Assembly (NCBI RefSeq): GCF_000149955.1
Contig: NC_030990.1
Location: forward strand, 2,934,627 to 2,998,626
DNA from: Fusarium oxysporum f. sp. lycopersici 4287
Taxonomy: Eukaryota; Ascomycota; Sordariomycetes; Hypocreales; Nectriaceae
DNA length: 64,000 nucleotides
Direction: 5' to 3'
Shown here: in pieces, positions 45,283 to 56,352 of the stretch
Layout of the letters: every line of letters begins with the position of its first letter
How positions within the stretch are numbered: the stretch's first letter is position 1
The notes under the pieces: generated by a model
Database searches by the model: none
What the model saw: only the letters and a program-made list of their open reading frames with translations
Told to the model about the DNA's origin: nothing
Translations under genes and position numbers: made by a program

Positions 45283-46899
45283 TCATGAGGCCTTGCCTTT
45301 GCCCCTGGGATCTCTCCTCCGTTCCCAGATCTGGAGATATGCCTCACCAAGATATAACAGCTCGCTCTGTACTTTATCAACATATAAATCTTGACAAACC
45401 ACCCATTCACCCGTTGCCTTATTTTTCAGCTGAACCTTCCACGTCTTACGTTCCTCGCCGCTGTCAACAACGTCCTCTCGTACTCGAACAGCTTCGTGAA
45501 TGACATTGGCTACCAGATCATACCAGATGGGCTCGCCTGGGGGCCACTCCTTGGGGTTTGGCTCCACGTATGGCGACATATCGAGATTACGCGCGTCAAA
45601 AGTGACGATTGTTGGGTTGCGCTCAGAAACAAACTTGTTCTGGGAGAAGCGCTTGACGTGAAAGGCAAGAAAGGGGGGAAGAGGGTGCATGAGTCGGTAA
45701 CGCTTGCGTTGAGCGTGGTGTTCTTGAGCCCTCTGACCGTCATATTTTGTGAGAATGGTTGTCAGGGGAACTTGAGGGATGATGTTCTTTTCGAGCTCAT
45801 CCTGAAAGAGTGGCGCTGACGGGAGGTCCAGCGTCAGAAGGAGGAAGCGCACAATGTCCACCTTGACATCCGCATCCTCGAAACGCAGTCGATCAGTAGC
45901 GTCGGCACGAGCTGTGATGGCCTGAGACTCAACCTTCATCTTACCCTGAAACGTACGCTGGATCATGGAGCTGCCAGGTTTGGTCTTGCTGCCACCGAGC
46001 CCGAGGTGGAGGTTGTTCAAGAACCAGGACAGAAAATCGACAGGATCCGACTGAGTTGTGAGGGTAAAGCGCTTGTTTGAGCGCAGTGATATCTCCTGGA
46101 GAAGTTCATGAGGAGAGACGTGAGCCTTGAACGCCCTCGGATTCCAGATCTTGCGGACTAGAATGCTGCATCGCTTGACAAGCTCCGTCTTGTTCGAAAA
46201 GTCCTCGAGAAGTAGGTAGTTGCGTAATGGCGCGACATGCGCAAGAGCCTGTACTATGACGTTGAGATAATCGTTGTCCTTGATGTTGTTCATTCCCACA
46301 AATCCAGGGATGTACTCTTTTCTATCAAGGGTGTAGCTGGTACGTGGTGTACGGTCCATCTCGATAACCTCCTTCTTACTATATCGCGGATCCGAAACGT
46401 ACTTGATGTCGTCGAGCGCGCGACTCTTGACCTCGTAGCCTTCAGGAAGGACATAGACGCGCTGAGTCTCGAGGTTTATATAGACGTGGTGATCCTCGTC
46501 AAGCGAGTGAAAGTAAGCGTGGGACTTCGGACCACGACCTTGGAAATACTTTCCGCAAACAAGACATGCGTAAACGTTGATGTTCGAAAGGGAAACGGAG
46601 CACAGCTTCTCGAAGTCGAAGTCGAGCACGTTGCGATCGATAGTATCGAGGTAAAGGTCATCATACCCGTCAGTAGGTGCTGATTGTCTTATAGGTGCTG
46701 TGGCAGTGGGGTCTTGGCCGTCTTCTTCGTCTGCGTCGTCTTCTTGCGCGTTTCCATGGGTATTAGACTCATCGATGAGTTCGTTCGAAGCACCGTTCGG
46801 TTCGGGTGAATCAATGTCGTCCAATCGAGATCTCTTCGAAGCTGGCGACGCAACACCAACAAGATCGTCGAGGGCCTCGGAGGCCTGGCGCTTGGCCAT
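45283..46899 (-). CDS. SAD1: Tri-snRNP assembly factor Sad1/USP39 (inactive ubiquitin hydrolase fold)
   Basis: One exon, 538 residues. An acidic N-terminal region (1-85) is followed by a UBP-type zinc finger (about 105-165, VYACLVCGKYFQGRGPKS, AYFHSLDEDHHVYI). The USP-like fold follows (about 205-535: YIPGFVGMNNIKDNDYLNVI, RFTLTTQSDPVDFLSWFLNN, PPFLAFHVKRF). The box where active USPs have a catalytic Cys reads NNIKDNDYLN, with Asp in its place, as expected for this splicing pseudoenzyme. Sad1/USP39 stabilises the U4/U6.U5 tri-snRNP in the nucleus. UTP13 lies downstream on the same strand with 415 bases between, so the two are tandem rather than co-transcribed. Confidence 0.93.
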   Translation of the reverse strand: MAKRQASEALDDLVGVASPASKRSRLDDIDSPEPNGASNELIDESNTHGNAQEDDADEEDGQDPTATAPIRQSAPTDGYDDLYLDTIDRNVLDFDFEKLCSVSLSNINVYACLVCGKYFQGRGPKSHAYFHSLDEDHHVYINLETQRVYVLPEGYEVKSRALDDIKYVSDPRYSKKEVIEMDRTPRTSYTLDRKEYIPGFVGMNNIKDNDYLNVIVQALAHVAPLRNYLLLEDFSNKTELVKRCSILVRKIWNPRAFKAHVSPHELLQEISLRSNKRFTLTTQSDPVDFLSWFLNNLHLGLGGSKTKPGSSMIQRTFQGKMKVESQAITARADATDRLRFEDADVKVDIVRFLLLTLDLPSAPLFQDELEKNIIPQVPLTTILTKYDGQRAQEHHAQRKRYRLMHPLPPFLAFHVKRFSQNKFVSERNPTIVTFDARNLDMSPYVEPNPKEWPPGEPIWYDLVANVIHEAVRVREDVVDSGEERKTWKVQLKNKATGEWVVCQDLYVDKVQSELLYLGEAYLQIWERRRDPRGKGKAS

Positions 46900-47314
46900 T
46901 ATTAATCCCAGAGAGTCTTATGAATGTAGCTCGCTTCTGTATGGGTCTACAATATAATGATTCTTTGCGACCGTGGTCGTGGTCGCGTTCGCGTGATCGT
47001 AGTTGAGGCTTGATGCCAGGGAAGAAAGATTCAAGATCCAAGTACGATTGTGGTTATTGGGTGGAGCCTTGAAGCTCAGGTCCAGGCCCACTCCGGCAGT
47101 GGAGGCCACCTGAATATCCCTGTCACCACAGACGACATTTATAAGTAGGTCTTAGACTATATTGTTTTATTACCGATGACAGCCACAAGATAGGTAGAAA
47201 AACAACATTTTGTCTATAACCTTTGTACTCCGGAGAATATGCCAGAATGACCATACCTAATTACCTAGCCAAATGAACAAATATGAAGGAAAGAAAGCAG
47301 ATATTGGTTTTGAT
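46900..47314. promoter_or_regulatory. SAD1 promoter and UTP13 3' region
   Basis: A tandem gap of 415 bases on the - strand holding the upstream region of SAD1 and the 3' end of UTP13. No gene seen. Confidence 0.5.
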
Positions 47315-50139
47315 CTATCCTGCCATGACAACATCGTTACCCGCATCCTTAATTAGGCCATCCCCATCTTCTAACAATGGCGCAAGGTCATCCATCTCCT
47401 GCAGGGTATATTCCACCAGATAACTCTCATCAACCAACTCTTCGGTACGCCTGTAGTGCCTCTCAGTGTACACGCGAATGGCGTGCAACACGTCCTTCAG
47501 ACTCTTCTGTCCCTTAGCCCCCTTGACAGATAAATTCGAGAACTTGGAGGCAGGATAACTGCGAATCAGAGTCCACAAGATTCTCTGCGCTACAGGAGCT
47601 GTGCGTGCGTTTGTATTCCAGTCTCGCAGCCTCAGAAGCAGCATGAAGATCTGTTCATCGGATAGGCTACCCAGTACCTCATCCACAGCACTTAAGCCAC
47701 TCAAGCTGCCCTTATCGGGGTTGTTCGTTGTGATAACTGATGTGAACAAGTTGAGAAGCCTTCCAGGGTGATTGAGTTGCAATGCAAGAATGATGGCCTC
47801 GCGGAATGAGCCAGCGTGTATGTGGTTCTCGAGCTCCTGTTCCTGCTCGATCAGTTTGAGAGCAGCCTGGGACGCAGCAGCTTGAGTCTCTGACGATGTG
47901 TCCTTCCAGAAAGTGACAGTTGAGTCACCACTTCCGGACACAATAGTGTTATCCTCGGGGTGAACAGCCACAGCCCAAACACGATCCTCATGATTATCAA
48001 GTGTGCAGTCAGCTTCGCCTGAGTTGGCATCCCAAACCTTGACAAGGCCATCACCACCGGCGCTAGTGAACTGGACTCGCTTCTTGGACTGTTCTTGACT
48101 AGCGGGCATGTTCAACCATGCAACTTTCAAGACACTGTTAGAATGGCCCTCGAAAGTCCTTACACAAGTATAGCTGGCAAGATTCCATAGCTTGATGGTC
48201 TTGTCACCACTGCCAGTGAGGACAGCGCCCTTTCCAGTAATAGGTCCATCTTCGCCTTGAATCGCCGGCATATTGACAGGAGAGAACTGAACTGTCCAGA
48301 CACCACGCCTGTGACCACGCAAGATGCCCTGAACTTCACCCTCCTCCACCGACCAAATTTTGACAGTTTTGTCTTGAGATGCGGAGGCGAAAAGTTGGCC
48401 CGAGTGGTGAACATTAATGGCGTTGATGTCTTTTTCGTGAGCCTTGCGAGTGAAGATGGCCCGAGAACCACCCTTTTGACCCTTCTGCTGAGCCGTGCGG
48501 GGGATATCCCATTTCTTGACGGTCTGATCTTGAGACCCTGTGATGAGGAATGCAGGAGGATGGTTAAGGGGGTCTGATCGAGCTGGCGAGGACTCTGGAG
48601 GTACTCCTTTGGGCAACGCAACAGCACCCAATGATTCAGCATGACCGGAGAAAACAGCCCAGCAGATATAGGAGTTGTTTGTAGGATCGATACGCCAAAG
48701 ACGGGCGGTGTTGTCTTTCGCTCCGGTAGCAATCCAGTGACCTGACCAGTCGATATCCAATGAGATGACAATTTCATTGTGACCTTTTAGCAGAGCAACA
48801 TCTTGACCAAAGTAAGGATTTGAATTCGAATCCCAGTCGGCTTCCCCATGCTGAGCCTCGGTGACTGAGACAATCCTGATATCCTCCGAGTTTGTGGCCA
48901 AAGCAACCATCGAGCGGTCTGGAAGCAAATATCCGAGATCGATGATGTCGTCGTGTGTGCCTGATATCCTTCGGAAGGGTTCTGGAGTAGGGAGGGAAGC
49001 GGTGTCTGCCTTTCGAGGAGGTCTATATAGTGCAAGAGTATGATCAACCTGGACAAGAAGAATAAAAGGGAGACCAGGGCGGTAAACGCCAGACACAATA
49101 CCTTCCTCTTCACTTTTCGCAGGTTGTTGGGGAGTAATTTCCTTGCCCATATCCGTATCCCAGATGCGAAGAGAACCATTGGCACCAGCGGAATAAGTCA
49201 AGCTTCCATCGTCGATAAAGCCAGCCGCTTCAACCAGCTCGAGGCAAGGAACAACTTTGCGAATCTTCCAGGATCTGGCGTCCCACCAGGTTATGGTCTT
49301 GTCTCTGCCTGCGGTAACAAGAGCGTTTTGTTCTGGGGAGTAATCAAGACCTTGGACATCCGAGACGTGCGAGTCCAAATTGGCTACGCAACTACGCTTG
49401 TGCAGGTCCCATACACGGACCTTTCCATCTTGTTGGCCGCATGACAGCCTGAAATTGACAGTGCTTGAGTCCTCCTCTTCTTCATCGGGCTCTTCTTGGC
49501 GCTTGGTTTTCTTGCCCTTTCCTGACTGACTGTCGCTCGGCCGAGCGGCAGCTTCGAAGAACAAGAGCGCTGATACCAAAACAGAAGAACCACGGAAAGT
49601 GTGTGTAACAAAGCCACCGATGATATCCCAAACTTTGACAGCTCCATCGGTTCCTCCAGTGGCCAACAGTGTGCTGGTCCGATCAACTGCCAGAACGACG
49701 ACTGGGGTAGTGTGCGCCTTCACTGTCCTTGTGAGTGTAGCATCAATAGTTCCACCTTCTTGCGACACTCTCAAGGTGTATATTCTCATAGACAAAGAGC
49801 GGGAACATATGATAAGGTGAGACCCAGAGGGCGTTACTATAATCAGTATTAGTTGCTTGCATGTTTGTGCGATCTTTGGAGACTGACAAGTTAATGTGGA
49901 AATGAGCTCTCCATCCTGAAAAAGTCAGTCATGGTCTAATGTGATTTGCACGTGGTCCTTACACCCTCAATTTGAGCCAAATGCTTCCCGTTTGTAGGAT
50001 CAGTGAGAATTGCATCCTCGCCGAGAACTGTGGCTAGAATACGTGCGCTATTGTCAATAGCTACTGATCCCCCTGTGAATATGGGGCGTATGACATGGTT
50101 TACGTCAAACGTAGTCTTCAACGGCTGCTTATTTGCCAT
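47315..50139 (-). CDS. UTP13: SSU processome WD40 protein Utp13 (TBL3)
   Basis: Three exons, 50139-49963, 49915-49888 (28 bases) and 49836-47315, give 908 residues. The start MANKQPLKTTFDVNHVIRPI and the twin propeller of WD repeats (about residues 15-700, for example TGGTDGAVKVWDI, SCGQQDGKVRVWDL, TGAKDNTARLWRI, SASQDKTVKIWSV, TGSGDKTIKLWNL) are followed by an all-helical C-terminal domain (about 740-890, HAGSFREAIILALQLNHPGR). That layout is Utp13 of the UTP-B complex, which binds the 5' external spacer of pre-rRNA and helps start 90S assembly in the nucleolus. The tiny exon 2 encodes DGELISTLT. An acidic/lysine insert lies at about 165-185. The gene is divergent from the gene starting at 50518. 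Confidence 0.93.
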
Positions 50140-50517
50140 TGTGTTGTTGTGATTGTGAGTTAACAAATATTCGATGTAAAGAATATCATGGGTCCGCGCA
50201 TGAGGTTTCCTAGTATTTTTTTTTTTTGGCGCCTTATCGGAGACATACTTCTGATTGGCTATGTGGTGCATCAGCTCACCTGCACCAGCCACATCACGCG
50301 CCACATTTTCGCTCATCGGGTTAGCCGTCATGACTTCCTTCCTTTGAACGACCTTTATTTATTGCCGCCAAGGTGAATTCATTCAGCAGATACTTGACAC
50401 GCAGGGAGAGTCCACGCGCAGAGCTTATAGGAAGAGGGCGACTTAAGCCATATCATCAACTGCACATGAAGCGACACATGTCCGCCTTGTGTTGATGAGT
50501 GCTTACCTACCTTCATC
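50140..50517. promoter_or_regulatory. Shared upstream region of UTP13 and the 50518 gene
   Basis: 378 bases between divergent start codons, the same spacing as PRE1/RRP9. It contains a run of 12 T at 50216-50227. Such poly(dA:dT) tracts are known to exclude nucleosomes and often mark fungal promoters. Confidence 0.55.
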
Positions 50518-52259
50518 ATGGGAATGCAGGGCCCCTTAACTGCCCAAGCGCTTGTAAGACATCATTTAGCTCGAGCCGTCGATTGTTGCTCTCGAATTAC
50601 TGACACTGTCAGGGGCGGTCTCCTTATGACGATGTTGTTGAATGGGACGATGATCATGACGAGCCACCAAATACCAATGACTCTGGCCAACAATATGACC
50701 ACCGAGGCCGTCCTATCAACCCTGAAACGAAAAGGATCAACAGAGACATCATTCGTTCCCATAATGAAGTTATGCTAGTTATTGGGGTTGCTGAGCAGGA
50801 GAATCCAACTACAAATCCAGAGGCCGAGTCTGATAAACGTCATGCCATGTATGAGGATGACGTGGGCATAAACCTTGCCTTCTCAGCTCTTCGTTGCGTG
50901 GATGCTGCCGGTGCCTTTGGGCTAGATGGCTTCCGTCAGCGAGTTTTGGTATGTTGTTGATAATCCTTTCTGTTCTATATGCTAACTAGGTACCTTACCA
51001 TGACAGATTTACAAACGTTATTCTCACATCCCGTTCTGGGATTTGTATGCACAGTCCCGAAATACCTTTTCTATCTCCCAAGATCTTCTGCCTGGTGCGT
51101 CTGTCAATCTTTTCAGTAATTACATCGACCGACAAATTGCTCTATTGTGGCGCGACAGGCCCGACAGGGTGTTTGCTCGTCGACTGTAAGCCTTTCCCCC
51201 AAGCCAGTTATTAAACTTCACCAGCTTACAAGCAACAGCGCCCACGAAGTCTGGTCTTACGTTCGGGTTCATTTAGAGCTATATATTGCTTTGCAACGGC
51301 TTGGCTTAGCCTCAAGCACTAACTGGCTCCCAAGTCTATCCTTCTTCGTCCCATTTACTCAAGATTCACCAATTCCGGCCCCCCCACCAGTGAAGGATCT
51401 TTCTTTCCAGTCTCTCCTACAATGGGTTGGAGGCCTGTGCATATGTTCGACGCCGTTCCTCGTCTGGGTAATGTCCCAGAGATTAATCCGTGACTGGAGA
51501 CCCCAGATTTGGGCGAGAATATTTCGGTGGTTACCGAACACTGGTTCTCTCCCTAGCGTGACTAACAGCTGGCTGCCAGCCGACAGGCCCCGTGACAGAT
51601 CAGAGCACCAGCGTGCTCGGAGCACAGTCGATGATGTGTCGCCTATACGGCCGATCGACGGACACATGCCCAACGATACAGGTCCAGTAGAAGCTGTTCG
51701 GCGGCCAAGTACTTTCTCAGCACGGGGGGATGACTATGCAACCGACGAAGAAGATAATGAAGGGCTTAGTGCCACCTTGATCAGCTTTGACGTCGAAGCC
51801 ACAGCTGAAACCAGCGAAGCACCTCCTGGGCTCTGGAGCGCTGAACTAAGACCAAGCGTTGAAGCAAGGGGAGCACTTATGCCTACAACCACCTACTGCG
51901 ATACTATGCTGACGCAGCTGCCCCCTTTGATTGCCTCACATATCTTTGCTGATGCCGTTTTGAGATTGGTGACTGCACCGTGGGAAGCAACCGCTCTGCG
52001 GTTGATGGCACACAGTTTCCGTCAACGGCTTAACCTCCCGACTCATGACGTTTGCGAAATTAATATTTTCAGTCATCTCAATTTGACATTCGCAATCAAT
52101 TTTCTCGGTACTCAAGTGCTGCATTTAGCTTTATGCGGAGAGATTTGGGCAGCCTTCACGACAGTGGCCACAGTTTTACACACAACCCCTGACGAGTGGC
52201 GGGAGGCCGAAGCCGAGGAGCAGGAGAAAAGACAAGATTGGACAGATGAGAGTACTTAA
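50518..52259 (+). CDS. Unknown protein with two predicted membrane segments
   Basis: Four exons by eye, 50518-50553, 50613-50948, 51007-51185 and 51233-52259, give 525 residues. All joins keep one long frame and use GTAAG/GTATG donors. I do not recognise the family. The N-terminal half has an acidic start (YDDVVEWDDDHDEPPN), PINPETKRINRDIIRSHNEV and a likely ordered segment, INLAFSALRCVDAAGAFGLD. Hydrophobic segments lie near residues 245-268 (LLQWVGGLCICSTPFLVWVM) and 462-500 (NLTFAINFLGTQVLHLALCG onwards). A loop of about 170 residues rich in R, S, D and E separates them. It may be an integral membrane protein of an internal membrane (inference). The exon-intron pattern suggests a real gene, but RNA evidence would be needed to fix it. 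Confidence 0.75.
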
Positions 52260-53814
52260 CCAAGGCCCGATAACTCCAGGTCTTTATACCACACAGCATA
52301 TATCAGAACGCGCCTGTCCAATACGAACGACTTGATCATGAACCCCACATGTTTAGTCAACGCTACGTGGTTTCCATTTCGCCTTGCTTGTGTTCTCTGA
52401 TGCTCTCAACCGGGGTCTTCCTGACCTATCTGGGGAATAGGCCTGGCGTTGGGCGAACTGCTTTGTCCCATTCGTTACCGTCAAGCCGTGCAAAAGCGTA
52501 TCATGAAAGAAAAGTTAAATGTTTGCATGATACCTTGCGTTGCAGCCTCGGACCACGCCTGTCGTTCAATAGTGATATCGCATCTTAGCTGTATATCCAA
52601 AATCACGGCATTGTTCCTGGAAATCTTGACTGTAGTCGGAACGTGCCGCAACCAATATTGGGTTCGGTCATAGTTGGGCTAATATTTAAGGTCATCTGGA
52701 ATAATTCTGGGTCTCTTCTTCGTCTGCACGTCAACCCTGTCAGGTAGGTGTACGTCACTACAATACATACCTAGTCATGTCGACGTTGCACCTTCAGTTG
52801 TCATCAACCTGACGTTGACCTGGAGGTCAGGCAATAAATTGCGAGCTGGTTTCGTTAGCTGGCTCTGAATGGCTCAGGAACCATGATGCATGGATGCTTC
52901 AGAACAGCTTCCATGTCTGACTGAAGGCCTATGTGACTGTGGCTGAACAACCCGTTTTGATGAGCACTGCATAGTAGAGATGCACGCAGAGGCTAAGATA
53001 CCCGGAGAAGGGGTTTCGACATGGATGCATTGTCAAAGGAACGTTACGATCTGATGCGTTGCATGAAGTCACATACTATCGCCCAAGATGTATGCGGTTA
53101 TAGCTAGAAACATACACAGTGATATAGTTTGAAATTCATCATACCTTTCTTGGATTAGTATCACGCCCAGTTCTTTCAATCTGCTCATGTCATGGGGTCA
53201 CCGTTATGAATATTAATTGCAAAATTATTCAATAAGAAACAACAAAATTAAAAATTCAAGACTGGCGCAACGAAAAGTTTATGCCTAGGCGGTTATTGTG
53301 AGCGTTGACTTATCCTGCGGATAGACTGGGAGGAATAAAGTGTAGGCAAGTTCTAGATCAGGCCCAGTGGTCTTAGAAGAGCTGTATACATGACAAGAAT
53401 ATCCGATTATGATTCAAGGACATAGAGTCAAAGGAAAGTGATACAATTCGTATCACTCATGAATTGGGGTGCTTCTAAACCGGCATAGCACCGAGCCTCA
53501 ATCGTACTCAATAGCAGACGAGCACCAAACCGAGCACAATAATGTGATGCAGATGCGGTACAAGTTATCCATACAATGTTCACTAATTCCCTTGTCGTAT
53601 ATAGTGGTTAAAAATCCATGTCTATAGCCGTGTAGCTTCAGCGTCATTTCTTGCCCCTCATGATCATCTAATGTTAACCCCCACCTTGACCCTACTTGAT
53701 GATGACGTTTCAACTGCTACTTCAATTTCTAAACCAACCTTATTAGCAACCGCCCGAACCCCATAACTGAAAATTTACTTCAAGGATATCACTTGTCCTG
53801 CAAATTATTGAGTA
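52260..53814. other. Intergenic, 1.6 kb
   Basis: No supported gene. The frames are short and one (52349) has no ATG neighbour of interest. Bases 53200-53270 are strikingly AT-rich. The last 60 bases before 53815 look like a leader. Confidence 0.5.
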
Positions 53815-55013
53815 ATGTCTGAGCGTACTGTCCTTGTCACCGGCGCTACCGGCCTCCTCGGTCGTGAGGTCGCTACAGCGTTCGGCCTCAAGAACTGGAA
53901 TGTCAAAGGAACGGGCTATTCTCGCGCAGATGGAATCAATACTTTCAAGGTCAATTTAAGCAATGAGACGGAAGTGGGAGAGTTTCTGGATGAGACCAAG
54001 TTTGCAGTCCCTTCCCTCTATGGATGCTGTGCCAGTAGACTGACGTTACTACCTACCTTCAGACCACAGGTTATTGTTCACTGTAAGCTACCTGGTATGT
54101 TTCATTCGTACAGAGACTAACCAATTACACGCGAAAGGCGCTGCTCAACGGTTTCCAGACAAGGTCGATAAAGACCCTGAAGGCGCCCGTGAACTCAACG
54201 TCGCTGCGAGCAAGGCACTCGCTAAGCTGGCCGCGGATAGAGACATCTTTGTCATATATATATCAACCGACTACGTGTTCCCCGGCACGCCCGGGGATGC
54301 TCCATATGAAGCCGATGCCAAGCCTCAACCTACCAATCTTTATGGCCAAACGAAGCTGGATGGTGAGCGTGCCGTCTTAGACACGCTGAAGCAGGCCGGA
54401 AAGGAGGGCCTAGGTGTCGTCCTTCGAGTTCCTGTCCTCTATGGGAACGCTGAGACGCCAGCCGAGAGTGCGGTCAATGTTCTTATGGATGCACTATGGA
54501 AGGCACAGACACAGGGAGCTGAAATTAGCATGGACCACTGGGCAATTCGCTATCCTACGAACACAGAAGACATCGGTAGGGTCTGCCACGGTATGTCTCA
54601 CTCTGCTTTTAGCCACCAGGTTTCAAACCACGGTGTCATTTGAACAAGTCTTGCCAAAACCCTTTGAAGATAAACAAGTGCGCGAGAAGATTCCGCTGAC
54701 ATTACGCACAGATATTTCCGTCAAGTACCTCGATACTCCAAGTAAGGAACGATCTTGTCTTCCTCAAGTTCTCCAGTTTTCCTCCGAGGATCGAATGACG
54801 AAGTATGAGATAGTGACACTATTTGGTGAGATAATGGGCCTGTCAACGGAAGGGATTAAGCCCAACACGGAAGGGAATGACCCAAATGCCAGTGTACAGC
54901 GACCTTACGACTGCCACCTGAGCACAAAGGGGTTGAAAGATCTGGGAATTGATGTTTCAACCTGCGACTTCAAAGGCTGGTGGAGACGTGAGGTTCGCGC
55001 ATTTCGCAAGTAA
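53815..55013 (+). CDS. MAT2B / RmlD-like NAD(P)-binding reductase
   Basis: Four exons, 53815-53999, 54063-54082, 54138-54590 and 54712-55013, give 319 residues. The Rossmann nucleotide site GATGLLGREV is near residue 10. IVHCAAQRFPDKVDKDPEGA and ISTDYVFPGT follow, with the short-chain dehydrogenase pair Y-x-x-x-K in LYGQTKLDGE and VLRVPVLYGNAE. The C-terminal part (QFSSEDRMTKYEI, VQRPYDCHLSTKGL, FKGWWRREVRAF) is the eukaryotic version close to methionine adenosyltransferase beta subunit. Members either regulate S-adenosylmethionine synthesis or act as dTDP-4-dehydrorhamnose reductase-like enzymes; which applies here cannot be told. Exon 2 is only 20 bases, its upstream intron has a weak GTTTGC donor, and intron 3 is long (121 bases). 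Confidence 0.87.
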
Positions 55014-56352
55014 TAGAGAGCAGGCCTTTCCGTCTGCCAGCAAGGATCGCTGCATTCCGGTGTGGGATATGTGTTCTTTAGAGGAAAAGTTTCAGATGAG
55101 ACGAAGGGTTCCCTTGAGTCGTGCTTGGTGGAAAAAGGGAGGATGTCTTGGACGCAGAACATGACTGAAGGCCCGACGTATGAAGAAACCAGACCACGAA
55201 ACTCTCACTTCTTTATTTCATTCGCTGAACTGAAGGATGATTAAAGACAACTACAGAAAAGTCACGGCTTGGTCATGACTTTGTCAGATCATAGCAGAAT
55301 ATCAACTCGGCACGTTTCTATTCGTTGGGAACTCTTTCGTGGAACACCATAACTAGTGTTTAAAACATGTTTTATCCGCTGCAGAAGGTATTTTCGAATC
55401 CTGCTACATAGTGCGAGGGGAGTTGCATGTCTCAATTAATTAGCCAAATAGGTAGCTAAGGTAGAGAGCTGGCGTTCACTCGGTCGCGAGCCGCGGCGTC
55501 TAAAAGTGCTATCTTCATTAGAATCGGCATTTTTTGTAAATCCTTCCCCATCCTAGGAAGTATTTTTGCGTCGTTAAACACTGGAATGGATGTCTAAAGG
55601 GAGCAAGTTGGACCTCGGCCCTTAAAAGCCTGGCCTCATACCAGAGGCTCACCTCTTGCAGCTGGCCACATACCATTGCTGCAATTGAGCGGGCTTTTAT
55701 TACATTATCGAAAATTGAGCTTTGTCTAGGGATGAGTCTAGAAATCTGGTCTGCTCTTTCTCGTAAAGTCATGCATGTGGTGCTTGCTTCTGTTATTATG
55801 GATGCTAACTCCCGCCCCTTTCCGCGCCCTTGCCTTGAATTCTCGTCAACTGCTTGTTGAAACTGCAAAAATTGTGGCCGCTGGTTGCTCTCCTTACAGC
55901 ATCTCCTTTGAAAAAGCTTTCACGATCAGCTTAACTCAAGCTCCTATTCCAATATCAGCAATCGGCATTGTTCACCCGGTGTGAACGCTGTTTGAGGTTC
56001 GGTCTCGTATTGTCTGGATACGAAAGCAATCGTTTTCTGAACATCGAATTGAAAATTCACGTTCTCATGGATGTTGTTAAAAGCCATCGGCTTTTCTTGT
56101 CGGCCTTTCTCTGTCATTTATCAACTTCCGTGGAGTAGACGTACCAGATACGAAAACACCTGCCTAAGATCAACCCTGTCCTGTCGGCGATCTTAAGCGA
56201 CGACCTGCCCAATCTTCTTGCAACAACGGATCGATCCGAAAACCTTGTTGGACGCTTCAGGTCCTCGAAGGGTCCGATAGGGCTGCATCAGTGCTATTCA
56301 AGGGTCCATTCACCACTGCAGGAACAAATTCGTTAGCGGCAGCACCATTAGT
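55014..56352. other. Intergenic, 1.3 kb
   Basis: No supported gene. A 116-codon frame on the - strand near 55518-55868 starts at TTG and shows no domain. The right end is the promoter of the RA-PH gene. Confidence 0.5.

Noticed and set aside
55518..55868. A 116-codon frame on the - strand with a coiled-coil look
   Set aside because: It has no ATG at its start, no domain and no supporting splice sites.
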